Shown here: positions 8,171 to 17,108 of the stretch, piece by piece | Layout: each line of letters opens with the position of its first letter | Numbering within the stretch: position 1 is the first letter of the stretch | Assembly: GCA_016713785.1 (NCBI GenBank) | Contig: JADJOM010000003.1 | Coordinates: 2,065,501 to 2,129,500, forward strand | DNA length: 64,000 nt | Direction: 5' to 3' | Origin: Gemmatimonadota bacterium | GTDB taxonomy: Bacteria; Gemmatimonadota; Gemmatimonadetes; Gemmatimonadales; GWC2-71-9 | Program-made: the position numbers and the translations under genes | Notes under the pieces: generated by a model | Told to the model about the DNA's origin: nothing | Databases searched by the model: none | The model's input: only the letters and a program-made list of their open reading frames with translations

Positions 8171-9447
8171 GCGCCGGCGCCACCGGCGGGCCACCGACGC
8201 CCGCCGCCTCACCGTTCGCCGCGCTCGACCCGTGCGTGCACTGCGGGTTCTGCCTGCCGGCCTGCCCCACCTACCTGGCCACTGGCGACGAGGCCGACAG
8301 CCCGCGGGGCCGCATCGTCCTCATGCGCGCGCTGGAGCGGGGGGAGATCGCGCCCACCGACCAGGCGATGCTGCAGCATCTCGACGCCTGCCTGGGCTGT
8401 CGTGGCTGCGAGCCGGTCTGCCCGGCGGGCGTGGGCTATGGCCGCGGCCTCGAAGCGGCGCGGACCCTGCTGGCGCGGGAGCGGGGCTTCCGGCCGCTGG
8501 CGCGCCTGGTGCTCGCGGTCTTTGCCCGGACCTGGGCCTGGCGGGCCATCTTCGGCGCCGCGCGGCTGCTGCGCGAGGCCGGGGTGGCCAGCCTGCTGGC
8601 CTCGGACCGGCGGTTCGGCTTGGCCATGCTCGCGGCGACCGCGCCGGCCCGGCGCGGCGCGGCCCGCCCGGTCGTGGGTGGGGCGGCCGCTCCCGGGCCG
8701 ACGGTAGCGCTCTTCCGCGGCTGCGTGATGGACGCGCTCTTCGACCACGTGCACGCGGCCACCCGGCGCACCCTCGAGGCCAACGGCTACACCGTGCGGG
8801 AGGCGCCGGGCCAGGTCTGCTGCGGGGCCCTGCACGACCATGCCGGCGATCCCGAATCCGCCCGCGCGCTGGCGCGACGCAACCTCGCGGCCTTCGGCGC
8901 GGAAGCCGACATCATCGTGGTCAACAGTGCCGGCTGCGGCGCGCTGCTCAAGGATTACGGCCACCTCCTCGGCGACGCCGCGGCGGCGGCGTTCGCGGCC
9001 CGGGTCCGCGACGTGAGCGAACTCCTCGCCGAGCGCGGCCCCCGCCCTGGTGGCGCCCTCGCGCTCGACGTGGCCTACGACGCGCCCTGCCACCTGCAGC
9101 ACGCCCAGCGGGTGCATGAGCCGGTGCTGGCGCTGCTCCGCGCCATCCCGGACCTCCGGCTGGCGCTGCTGCCGGGCCACGACCGCTGCTGCGGCAGCGC
9201 GGGGATCTACTCCCTCCTCGAACCGGCAATGTCGCAGATGGTGCTGCAGGCCAAGGTGGAGGGCATCGCCGCCGCGATGCCCCGCCCCGCGTTCGTCGTC
9301 ACCGGCAACCCGGGCTGCCTGATGCAGATCGGCGGCGGGCTCGCGGCCGCCGGGCTCCCCATCCGGGTGGCACACCCGGTGGAGTTGCTGGACTGGTCGT
9401 ACGCGGCGGGGGGGGTGTATGAGGGCGGTAAGGCGGTAAGGCGGTAA
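8167..9447 (+). CDS. glcF: Glycolate oxidase iron-sulfur subunit GlcF
   Basis: A 426-aa iron-sulfur protein starting at GTG 8167, inside the glcE stop (GTGA). Two 4Fe-4S motifs are visible: CVHCGFCLPACP (Cys23-33) and CLGCRGCEPVCP (Cys75-85). Two cysteine-rich CCG domains follow (VCCGALHDHAG near 217 and RCCGSAGIYS near 340), as in heterodisulfide-reductase-like electron carriers. It should carry electrons from GlcDE to the membrane. The last six codons and the stop run into a tandem 8-bp repeat, so the C-terminus (EGGKAVRR) is probably set by repeat copy number rather than by function. Confidence 0.95.
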   Translation: MSAGATGGPPTPAASPFAALDPCVHCGFCLPACPTYLATGDEADSPRGRIVLMRALERGEIAPTDQAMLQHLDACLGCRGCEPVCPAGVGYGRGLEAARTLLARERGFRPLARLVLAVFARTWAWRAIFGAARLLREAGVASLLASDRRFGLAMLAATAPARRGAARPVVGGAAAPGPTVALFRGCVMDALFDHVHAATRRTLEANGYTVREAPGQVCCGALHDHAGDPESARALARRNLAAFGAEADIIVVNSAGCGALLKDYGHLLGDAAAAAFAARVRDVSELLAERGPRPGGALALDVAYDAPCHLQHAQRVHEPVLALLRAIPDLRLALLPGHDRCCGSAGIYSLLEPAMSQMVLQAKVEGIAAAMPRPAFVVTGNPGCLMQIGGGLAAAGLPIRVAHPVELLDWSYAAGGVYEGGKAVRR

Positions 9448-9462
9448 GGCGGTAAGGCGGTA
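9424..9462. repeat. Tandem 8-bp repeat GGCGGTAA, nearly five copies
   Basis: Four exact copies of GGCGGTAA (9424-9455) are followed by GGCGGTA. The glcF stop TAA (9445-9447) is the end of the third copy. A related degenerate 8-bp array occurs at 63877-63908. Confidence 0.95.
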
Positions 9463-9501
9463 TCCGCGCCGATCGTTCTCCCATTCTCCCGCCGCCCCGT
9501 T

Positions 9502-9507
9502 TACCGT
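9502..9507 (+). promoter_or_regulatory. -10 element TACCGT, predicted leaderless start of the HAD gene
   Basis: TACCGT is followed by five bases (TCGGC) and the ATG at 9513. No Shine-Dalgarno sequence is present, and the glcF repeat ends 40 bases upstream. Confidence 0.5.
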
Positions 9508-9512
9508 TCGGC

Positions 9513-10172
9513 ATGCCCCGCGCCATCCTGTTCGACTTCAACGGCGTCATCGTCAACGACGAGCCGCAGCATTGCGAAGCCCTGATCGCCACCCTGGCGA
9601 GCTACGGCTATCCCCTCGATCGCGAGGGGTACTATCGCGACTACCTCGGCTTCGACGATCGGGAGTGCTTCCGCTTCACCTTCGAGCGCATGGGACGCCC
9701 GGCCGACGCGGCGCAGCTGCACGAGGCCATCGAACGGAAGGCGGTGCTGTACGAGCGGGCCATCCGCGCCTCCCTCGAGCTGGTGCCCGGGTCCGCCGGC
9801 TTCATCCGCGCCGCCGCCGCGGCCGGCTACCGGCTGGCGGTGGTCTCAGGCGCGCTGCGGCGGGAGATCGACCTGGTGCTCAGCGCCGCCAACCTGCAGG
9901 AACACTTCCCCGTGGTGGTGGCCGCCGAGGACGTGGACCAGTGCAAGCCCGACGCGCAGGGCTACCGCGCGGCGCAGCAGGCCCTCGGCGTGGCCCCGGA
10001 GCACTGCGTGGTCATCGAAGACTCCCTCCCCGGCCTCGAGGCGGCGCGGCGCGCCGGTGCCCGCTGCGCCATGATCACCACGTCGCACCCCGCCGCCGAC
10101 CTCGCCGGCGCCGACCTGGTCTGGGACTCCCTCGAGGGCCATCACCCGGACGACCTGCCATGGCGGAGCTGA
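9513..10172 (+). CDS. HAD-superfamily hydrolase, phosphoglucomutase/phosphatase-like
   Basis: A 219-aa HAD subfamily I protein. Motif I is LFDFNGVIVNDEP (residues 6-18) with the nucleophile Asp8; the usual general acid Asp two residues later is Asn10 (DxN instead of DxD). Motif II is AVVSGA near 109-114; the motif III lysine is in DQCKPDAQGY (about 146-155); motif IV is VIEDSLPGLEAARRAG. A helical cap follows motif I. The DxD second residue normally protonates the leaving group, so altered phosphatase or mutase activity is likely; the substrate is unknown. The 3' end overlaps the ygfZ start by 13 bases. Confidence 0.9.
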   Translation: MPRAILFDFNGVIVNDEPQHCEALIATLASYGYPLDREGYYRDYLGFDDRECFRFTFERMGRPADAAQLHEAIERKAVLYERAIRASLELVPGSAGFIRAAAAAGYRLAVVSGALRREIDLVLSAANLQEHFPVVVAAEDVDQCKPDAQGYRAAQQALGVAPEHCVVIEDSLPGLEAARRAGARCAMITTSHPAADLAGADLVWDSLEGHHPDDLPWRS

Positions 10173-11167
10173 TCCTGCGGCGGGCCGCGCTGGACGGGAG
10201 CCGGTTCTCCCAGCTGCAGCATGGCGTGCTGCTGGCGCGCACCGCGCCCGCGGTGTTCCGGGTGACCGGCCCCGGCGCGCTCGCCTGCCTGCAGGGGCTG
10301 CTCACCAACGACCTCGACAAGCCGGGCGAGGGCGCGGTGGTCTACGGCGCCCTGCTCACCCCCAAGGGCATGATCGTCGTGGACCTCTGGGTGCACCGCG
10401 GGCCGGCCGGCTTCCTCCTGGTGGCGGCGCCCGGCGCGCGGGACGCGGTGCGCCAGCTCTTTGCGCGGGGGCTCCCCCCGCGCCTGGCGCGGGTCGAGGA
10501 CTGTACCGGGACGCTCGAGGGCAGCTGGCTCTACGGCGACCTCGCCATCGCCGCGCTGGCCGCGGCCCACCTTCCGGTGCCCGACGCCGAGGGCCACGGT
10601 ACCCTGAGCGGGGAGGGCGCTGAGACGCTGGCGCTGCTCCGACCCACCCCCGGGGCGCCCTTTCGCGCGCTCCTCCTCGGCAGCAATGCCACCCTCGACG
10701 CCGCGGAGGCGGCGCTGGAGCGCGCCGGCGCCCTGCGCGGCGGCGTGGCCGAGCAGGAGGCGGCCCGGGTCCTGGCGGGCTGGCCGCTGCTGGGCGCCGA
10801 GATCCAGGACAAGACCCTGCCGCAGGAAGTCCGCTACGACGAGATCGGCGGCGTGTCCTACACCAAGGGCTGCTACACCGGCCAGGAGACCGTGGCCCGG
10901 CTGCACTTCCGCGGCCACGCCAACCGGGAGTTGCGCGGCCTGGTCTGGGACGGCACCCCGCTGCTGGAGGACGCCCTGGTGCGCGGCGTGGACGGCAAGG
11001 AGGTGGGGCAGGTGAGTTCCGTGCTCGACCTCGACGCCATGAGCCTGGGCCTGGCGGTGATCCGCCGCGAGGTGACTCCCGGCGCCACCATCACCGCCGG
11101 CAATCGCGCCGCCCGGGTGGTCGCCCTGCCCTTCGACCTCTCCCGCCTCTCCCAGGCCGCCGGGTGA
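10160..11167 (+). CDS. ygfZ: Folate-binding protein YgfZ/GcvT-like
   Basis: A 335-aa protein with the YgfZ signature KGCYTGQE (about residues 236-243), a Cys-containing motif that distinguishes it from the glycine-cleavage T-protein. The N-terminal GcvT-like part contains VTGPGALACLQGLLTNDL, and the C-terminus ends in a short barrel domain. YgfZ binds tetrahydrofolate and supports assembly or repair of certain iron-sulfur enzymes. That fits a genome neighbourhood with the Fe-S subunit GlcF just upstream. The ATG lies within the 3' end of the HAD gene, and the stop overlaps the next GTG. Confidence 0.93.
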   Translation: MAELILRRAALDGSRFSQLQHGVLLARTAPAVFRVTGPGALACLQGLLTNDLDKPGEGAVVYGALLTPKGMIVVDLWVHRGPAGFLLVAAPGARDAVRQLFARGLPPRLARVEDCTGTLEGSWLYGDLAIAALAAAHLPVPDAEGHGTLSGEGAETLALLRPTPGAPFRALLLGSNATLDAAEAALERAGALRGGVAEQEAARVLAGWPLLGAEIQDKTLPQEVRYDEIGGVSYTKGCYTGQETVARLHFRGHANRELRGLVWDGTPLLEDALVRGVDGKEVGQVSSVLDLDAMSLGLAVIRREVTPGATITAGNRAARVVALPFDLSRLSQAAG

Positions 11168-12153
11168 TCTTCCTGACCGGCGGCTCCGGTCTGCTCGGCC
11201 TCCACATCCTCGAAGACCAGCGGCACCGCGGCGGCGAGGTCCTCGCCCTGGCCCGTGGCGCGCCCGCCGCCGCAACCCTGGCGGCCCGCGGTGCCCGTCC
11301 GCTGCATGGCGACGTGTCCGACCCGGCGGCCTGGGACCGGGTCGAGGGCGTCCGGGGGATCGTGCACGCCGCCGCGGTGATCGCGGGCGGCGGCGGGTGG
11401 TCCGACTACGAGGCGGTGAATGTCCACGCCGCCCGCCTCGCGGCGCGACGTGCCCGCGCCCTGGGCGTCCCCCTGGTCCACCTCTCGTCCATCGCGGTCT
11501 ACGGGGACGCCGCCGGTGACGAGGGCCCCGGCGCCGTCGCGGAGGACTACCCCTTCGGGTCGCGGACCCGGGGGAACTACTACGCCCGGTCCAAGCGGCT
11601 GGCGGAGGACGCGGTCCGGGAGGAGATGGCGCGCGGCCTCCAGGCGGTGATCCTCCGGCCCTGCGTGGTCTATGGCGAGGGCGATCGCCTCTTCCTGCCC
11701 AACGTGGTGCGCCACGCCCGGCGCGGCTTCTTCCCCCTCGTGGGCAGCGGCCGCCTGCCGCTGGTGCTGGTCCACGCCCGGAACGTGGCCGCGGCGGTGG
11801 CCCTGGCGCTGGACGATCCCCGGGCCCTGGGCGGCACCTTCAACGTGACGAGCGATGGCGAGCTGACCGGCGAGACCTTCGTGGCGGGGCTGGCAGCGGG
11901 GCTGGGCCACCCGATCCGGGTGGTGCGCATCCCGACCCTCCTGGCGGAGGGTGGGGCGGCGGCGGCAGACGGGATCCGCCGACTGCTGGGCCGGCACTTC
12001 CCGGGCTACCGGTCGGCCGTCCGGTTCCTCCGCGGGGGGAATCCCTACGATGCCCGCGCCCTGGCTACCCGCCTGGGGTGGCGCCCGGTGGTGGCACACG
12101 CCACCGCCTTGCCCGCCGCCGTGCGGGATGCCGCGCGCCGCCCTGGCCCCTGA
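11164..12153 (+). CDS. NAD-dependent epimerase/dehydratase (extended SDR)
   Basis: A 329-aa extended short-chain dehydrogenase. The nucleotide-binding TGGSGLLGLH lies at residues 4-13, the catalytic serine region at HLSSIAVYGDA, and the YxxxK pair at YYARSKRLAED (Tyr about 140, Lys about 144). RPCVVYGEGDR is a further hallmark. It probably oxidises or epimerises a nucleotide sugar, sterol-like or isoprenoid-derived substrate; the precise one is not visible. The start is GTG at 11164, overlapping the ygfZ stop, so 9513-12153 looks like one operon. Confidence 0.9.
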   Translation: MIFLTGGSGLLGLHILEDQRHRGGEVLALARGAPAAATLAARGARPLHGDVSDPAAWDRVEGVRGIVHAAAVIAGGGGWSDYEAVNVHAARLAARRARALGVPLVHLSSIAVYGDAAGDEGPGAVAEDYPFGSRTRGNYYARSKRLAEDAVREEMARGLQAVILRPCVVYGEGDRLFLPNVVRHARRGFFPLVGSGRLPLVLVHARNVAAAVALALDDPRALGGTFNVTSDGELTGETFVAGLAAGLGHPIRVVRIPTLLAEGGAAAADGIRRLLGRHFPGYRSAVRFLRGGNPYDARALATRLGWRPVVAHATALPAAVRDAARRPGP

Positions 12154-12161
12154 AACGACCA

Positions 12162-12184
12162 CGGGCCGCCTCCTGGGCGGCCCG
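12162..12184. terminator. Hairpin between convergent genes
   Basis: CGGGCCGCC (12162-12170) and GGCGGCCCG (12176-12184) form a 9-bp stem with a 5-base loop, between the epimerase stop and the end of the small lipoprotein gene on the other strand. On the minus strand the hairpin is followed by TGGTCGTTT. A shared terminator is likely. Confidence 0.65.
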
Positions 12185-12210
12185 CGTCAACCACTGGTCC
12201 GGCAACGCCC

Positions 12211-12384
12211 TTACATCGCGTGGGCGGTGTCCCGGGCCATCGTGGTGTCCATCGGCGCAGCCGAGTCCGCGGCGGGCGCGACGGCGGGGGCGGCGGTGGT
12301 GGTGTCAACGGCCGGAGCGGCCTCTTCCTTCTTGCCGCAAGCGGCGATGACGAGCACCGCGGCCAGCGCGAGATACTTCTTCAT
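12211..12384 (-). CDS. Small lipoprotein, 57 aa
   Basis: A 57-codon gene with a clear signal: MKKYLALAAVLVIAACGKK, lipobox IAAC with Cys16 and a lysine pair after it. The mature 42 residues are Ala/Pro/Thr/Asp-rich and contain repeated Asp-Thr-Thr and DTAHAM motifs, with no cysteine left. GAGGGAA lies 3-9 bases before the ATG, a good ribosome binding site. It has its own promoter (12471-12498) and a terminator hairpin beyond its stop. No family is recognised; it is probably an outer-membrane-anchored small envelope protein of the kind often induced by stress. Confidence 0.8.
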   Translation of the reverse strand: MKKYLALAAVLVIAACGKKEEAAPAVDTTTAAPAVAPAADSAAPMDTTMARDTAHAM

Positions 12385-12439
12385 GGCTTCCCTCTACAGG
12401 ATGAAAAATGATGAAAAACGGACGGTGACGGCTCTGTCA

Positions 12440-12455
12440 GGCCTCCCCGGAGGCC
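12440..12455. repeat. Hairpin in the leader of the small lipoprotein gene
   Basis: GGCCTCC and GGAGGCC flank CC (12440-12455), inside the predicted 5' leader of the 12211-12384 gene, some 55 bases before its ATG. It may stabilise the mRNA or act in attenuation. Confidence 0.5.
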
Positions 12456-12470
12456 ACAAAAACCGCGGGC

Positions 12471-12498
12471 AAGTTAGTCGCGGGCTGAGGGTTGTCAA
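12471..12498 (-). promoter_or_regulatory. Sigma-70 promoter of the small lipoprotein gene
   Basis: On the minus strand TTGACA (12498-12493) is followed after 16 bases by TAACTT (12476-12471). The -35 is a perfect consensus match. It predicts a leader of about 80 bases. The GTGA-N6-TCAC palindrome at 12531-12544 lies about 73 bases upstream of the predicted start, a helical phase used by class I CRP sites. Confidence 0.7.
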
Positions 12499-12530
12499 GC
12501 ACCGCCCCCGGGCGCCCCACTCCCCGGCAG

Positions 12531-12544
12531 GTGACCGGGATCAC
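12531..12544. promoter_or_regulatory. CRP-family-like palindrome GTGA-N6-TCAC
   Basis: GTGACCGGGATCAC has the CRP core half-sites with the correct 6-base spacer. It lies between the divergent small lipoprotein and AAA ATPase genes. Two more such sites occur at 59808-59821 and 62700-62715. Confidence 0.5.
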
Positions 12545-12620
12545 CCGCCCCCCTCCGGGTGACGCTCCCGGGGCCGCAACACGTGCCCGCCGGGCCGGAA
12601 CTCGCCCCGACCTTCAGGGT

Positions 12621-12626
12621 TACCTT
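12621..12626 (+). promoter_or_regulatory. -10 element TACCTT, predicted leaderless start of the AAA ATPase
   Basis: TACCTT is followed by six bases (AGGGTC) and the ATG at 12633. AGGG lies too close to the start to serve as a ribosome binding site. Confidence 0.6.
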
Positions 12627-12632
12627 AGGGTC

Positions 12633-14105
<1,473 letters not shown>

Positions 14106-14135
14106 CCCACCGGCCGCGCGGCCCGGCCCGGGGCG

Positions 14136-15224
14136 TTACCGGGGGCCGCGTCGCTCCCGGGTGATGGCCTCGAGCAGGCCGCCGGCCGGCAGGTCGTCGA
14201 GCAGCTGCCAGAACATGATCCCCCCGAGCCCGTGGTCGAGGGCGTAGCGGGTCTTGAGCCGGACGGAGCGGGGATCGTCGTAGGTGGCGTACTCCCGCGC
14301 GGCCGCGTCGTAGGCCCACGGGGCGGCGGCCACCGAGTCCCACTGCCGGACGAACCCCGGCCCGAGACCCTGCGCCAGGCCGCGCCAGCTCACCCCCCGC
14401 ACGAACCGCCCCGGGCGGTACCGCCCTCCATCGACCGGATCCACCTCCCCGAACACCCGGGCGTAGAACGCGGCGCCGATCACCACCTTCCGCCGCGGCA
14501 CCCCCAGCGAATCGAGCAGCCGCACGGCGTGGTCCACCGACTCCACCTGCGCGGGCGTGCTGTAGAGCGGGGTATGGTGCCCCGTCCGCGTGCTGACGCC
14601 ATGCACGAGGTCGTAGCTCATCAGGTGCACCCGGTCCACCAGGGGCATCACCCGCGCCCAGTCCACCGACGCCTGCAGGTACTCGGTGAAGCCGCCCGCG
14701 GCGAACGTGATCTCGCCGCGCGGGCCGAGCGCCTCGCGGAGCGCCGCCACCAGCGCGGTGAAGTGCTCCCGGTCGGCGGGATCGTGGCGGTGCCCGGGGA
14801 ATCCCGGGATGGCGGGGTACTCCCAGTCGAGGTCGATCCCGTCGGTCCCGAGCGAGTCGCCGAGCCGCCCCACCGAACGCGCAAAGGCGCGGCGACCGCT
14901 GTCGGTGGCGAAGACCTCCGAGCAGGGCCCGCAGCCCCCCCACCCCCCCAGCGACAGCAGCACCTTGAGGTCCGGGTGCCGCCGCTTGAGCGCCACCAGG
15001 GCGGGAATGGTGGTGCGGGCGGCCACGCTGTCGATGGCCAGCGCCGCGCCCTGCAGGTGCCCGAAGCTGTAGATGAGGTGCGTGAGGTCGCCGACGGGAT
15101 AGGCATGCACCGCGCTGGCATCGCCCGGGTAGTAGCCGACCACCACGAAGGGCCGCGCGGGGGCGCACGCCAGCAGCGCGCCGAGCGCGAGGGCGGCGAG
15201 GCGGCGCCTACCAGCCGAGCGCAC
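14136..15224 (-). CDS. GH18-family glycoside hydrolase lipoprotein
   Basis: A 362-aa lipoprotein starting at GTG 15224, with signal LAALALGALLAC. The GH18 signature DGIDLDWEYP lies near residues 128-137, its Glu being the catalytic acid of the DxxDxDxE motif. LLSLGGWGG (SxGG) and the late motif GGIMFWQLLDD (family Trp) are also present. Enzymes of this family cleave beta-1,4-GlcNAc polymers such as chitin or peptidoglycan-derived chains. Its location in the envelope fits uptake of amino-sugar oligomers together with the GH20 enzyme at 28998. Its start overlaps the cytidylate-kinase-like gene by 17 bases. Confidence 0.9.
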   Translation of the reverse strand: MRSAGRRRLAALALGALLACAPARPFVVVGYYPGDASAVHAYPVGDLTHLIYSFGHLQGAALAIDSVAARTTIPALVALKRRHPDLKVLLSLGGWGGCGPCSEVFATDSGRRAFARSVGRLGDSLGTDGIDLDWEYPAIPGFPGHRHDPADREHFTALVAALREALGPRGEITFAAGGFTEYLQASVDWARVMPLVDRVHLMSYDLVHGVSTRTGHHTPLYSTPAQVESVDHAVRLLDSLGVPRRKVVIGAAFYARVFGEVDPVDGGRYRPGRFVRGVSWRGLAQGLGPGFVRQWDSVAAAPWAYDAAAREYATYDDPRSVRLKTRYALDHGLGGIMFWQLLDDLPAGGLLEAITRERRGPR

Positions 15225-15828
15225 GGGCCCGGGCGAGGATGATGCCGGCGGCGCCGTCGAGGCCCAGCAGGCCGGTGTTGAGCACCATGTGGTAGTGCGA
15301 CGGGTCGTCCCAGTCGCGGCCGTAGTGCTCGCGATGGTACCGCGCGCGGCGGGCGTCGGTGTCGTCCATCAGCTGCTCCGCCGCGCGGGCCTCGAGGCCG
15401 GAGGCCTGCATGCCGAGCTGGATCCGGAACGGCCGGGCGGCGATCACCTTCACGTGCAGCGCCTGGATGGCCGTGCCCAGCACCGCCGGGGCCGCACGCC
15501 CCACCAGCACCACGCGGCCCTGCACCGCCGCCTCGTGCACCACCAGCTCGGTCAGGCGGACCAGGTCGGGCTCCCCGGGCCGGAGCGCGATGCCCAGCTC
15601 GGGGACCGCGTACTCCTGGGAGGACGCGGCGAGGGCCTGCGCCAGCCGCTCCACGAAGGTCGGCGCCCGTTCGTCCTCGAGGGCCACCACCTCCGGCGCC
15701 ACCCCGGCACGCTGGGCCACCCGGTCCACGATCTCGTTGTCGAGCACGCTCCAGCCGAGCCCATCGGCCACCAGCCGGGCTACTTCGGAGCCACCGGCGC
15801 CATACTGCCGGGACAGGGTGATCAGCAT
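15208..15828 (-). CDS. Cytidylate-kinase-like family protein
   Basis: A 206-aa protein beginning ITLSRQYGAGGSEVARLVA (residues 3-21), the atypical P-loop of the cytidylate-kinase-2 family. DNEIVDRVAQRAG follows, then VVLVGRAAPAVL and an RARYHREHYGRDWDDPSHYHMVLNT stretch split over the lid and C-terminal helix. These proteins resemble CMP kinases, but their true substrates are mostly unknown. ATG 15828 is chosen because a -10 element (TAACGT) ends 7 bases before it. An upstream in-frame extension overlaps the MFS gene and carries no homology. Its stop lies inside the GH18 gene. Confidence 0.85.
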   Translation of the reverse strand: MLITLSRQYGAGGSEVARLVADGLGWSVLDNEIVDRVAQRAGVAPEVVALEDERAPTFVERLAQALAASSQEYAVPELGIALRPGEPDLVRLTELVVHEAAVQGRVVLVGRAAPAVLGTAIQALHVKVIAARPFRIQLGMQASGLEARAAEQLMDDTDARRARYHREHYGRDWDDPSHYHMVLNTGLLGLDGAAGIILARARALGW

Positions 15829-15835
15829 GGGGTCA

Positions 15836-15841
15836 ACGTTA
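15836..15841 (-). promoter_or_regulatory. -10 element TAACGT, predicted leaderless start of the 15208-15828 gene
   Basis: On the minus strand TAACGT (15841-15836) is followed by seven bases (TGACCCC) and the ATG at 15828. It overlaps the stop codon of the MFS gene. Confidence 0.5.
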
Positions 15842-17080
15842 CGCGCCGGCCCCGGCGGCGCCAGACGGGGGCGCCGGCACACCCCCCGGCCGCACCAGCC
15901 ACAGGGTGCCAGCGGCCGTGACCAGCGCGCCCAGGGCCAGGCACATGGGCACCCCCAGGTGTTCCGAGACCCACCCGGCCTGGAGCGACCCGAAGGGCGC
16001 CATGCCCAGCACCATGAGCGAATAGAACCCCATGACCCGGCCACGGAGATGGTCCGGCGCCGTCATCTGCAGCTGGGTATTGGTGCTGACGTTGTTGAGG
16101 ATCATGGCGCAGCCCGCCACCGCCAGCGCCACCGCCGCGAACCACCACCGGTCCACCAGCGCGGTGGCGGCGAGCGTCAGGGCAAAGACCATCCCGGCCG
16201 ATCGGATGATCCGGAGCCTGGCAAACCGGTGCCCGATCGCCGCCATGCCCAGGGCCCCGACGCTTGCGCCCACCCCCACCGCGGTCATCAGGCCGCCGTA
16301 CCCCTCGGCCCCCGTGTGCAGCACGTCGCGGGCAAAGACCGGCAGCATGCTGATGAACGCGAAGCCGAAGATGGCGTACAGGGCCGTCAGGGTGAGCAGC
16401 GCCCGGGGAAGCGGGGTCTCCACCACGAAGCGGGTGCCCTCGCGCAGGGTGGAGAGCGCCGAGCGCCCCGACGCGGGCACCGCGCCACCGGAATCATCCA
16501 TGAGCAGCAGGCAGGCGATCACCGCCAGGAAGCTCGCGGCGTTGATGAAGAAGCAGGGGGCCACGCCGATCCAGGCGACGATCCCCCCCGCGAGCGCCGG
16601 CCCGAAGATGCGGGTGAGGTTGAAGTTGGACGAGTTGAGCGCGATGGCGTTCATGAGGTCGTCCTTGCCCACCATCTCCACGATGAACGCCTGCCGGATC
16701 GGCACCTCGAACGCGGCCGACGTGCCGTGCACCAGCGCCAGCGCCATGACCCACCCCACCGTCACGTGATCGGTCACGGTGAGGAGCGCCAGGGCCAGGG
16801 CATCGCCCAGCATCAGCGACTGGAGCAGGATGAGCGCCCGGCGCCGGTGCACGCGGTCGGCGAGGACCCCGCCCCAGAGCGTGAACAGCAGGATCGGCAG
16901 TGAGGTGAGGGTGCTCACCAGCCCGACGTAGAACGGGGAGTCGGTCAGCTCGAGGACCAGCCAGCCGAGGGCCACCACCTGCATCCAGGTCCCGGCCAGG
17001 GAGATGAACTGGCCAATGGAGAAGAGCCGGAAGTTCCGGTGGCGGAGGGCGTGGAAGGGGTTCTGGGCGCCGGGGAGCAC
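15839..17080 (-). CDS. MFS transporter, MFS_3/EntS-like
   Basis: A 413-aa membrane protein with about 12 predicted transmembrane helices. The N-terminus PFHALRHRNFRLFSIGQFIS and GTWMQVVALGWLVLELT are typical of the MFS_3 group that includes the enterobactin exporter EntS. The loop motif GGVLADRVHRRR matches MFS motif A. It is expected to be a drug or metabolite exporter in the inner membrane; the substrate is unknown. The start is GTG 17080, because a TACCTT -10 element lies exactly six bases upstream of it. An extended start at 17122 would put the promoter inside the gene and overlap the VWA gene. Confidence 0.88.
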   Translation of the reverse strand: MLPGAQNPFHALRHRNFRLFSIGQFISLAGTWMQVVALGWLVLELTDSPFYVGLVSTLTSLPILLFTLWGGVLADRVHRRRALILLQSLMLGDALALALLTVTDHVTVGWVMALALVHGTSAAFEVPIRQAFIVEMVGKDDLMNAIALNSSNFNLTRIFGPALAGGIVAWIGVAPCFFINAASFLAVIACLLLMDDSGGAVPASGRSALSTLREGTRFVVETPLPRALLTLTALYAIFGFAFISMLPVFARDVLHTGAEGYGGLMTAVGVGASVGALGMAAIGHRFARLRIIRSAGMVFALTLAATALVDRWWFAAVALAVAGCAMILNNVSTNTQLQMTAPDHLRGRVMGFYSLMVLGMAPFGSLQAGWVSEHLGVPMCLALGALVTAAGTLWLVRPGGVPAPPSGAAGAGA

Positions 17081-17086
17081 AAACGA

Positions 17087-17103
17087 AAGGTAAGGTGTAT
17101 AGT
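17087..17103. promoter_or_regulatory. Back-to-back -10 elements driving divergent leaderless genes
   Basis: Minus strand TACCTT (17092-17087) lies six bases before GTG 17080 of the MFS gene. Plus strand TATAGT (17098-17103) lies five bases before ATG 17109 of the VWA gene. Only 28 bases separate the two start codons, so the -35 region of each gene lies over the start of the other. Confidence 0.65.
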
Positions 17104-17108
17104 AGGAT

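Noticed and set aside
14112..14123. GGCCGCGCGGCC palindrome after the AAA ATPase as a terminator
   Set aside because: Short, without loop or U-tract, and such palindromes are common by chance in this composition.
15829..16044. A longer start for the cytidylate-kinase-like gene
   Set aside because: The extra 72 codons overlap the MFS gene, are low-complexity, and a -10 element points to ATG 15828.
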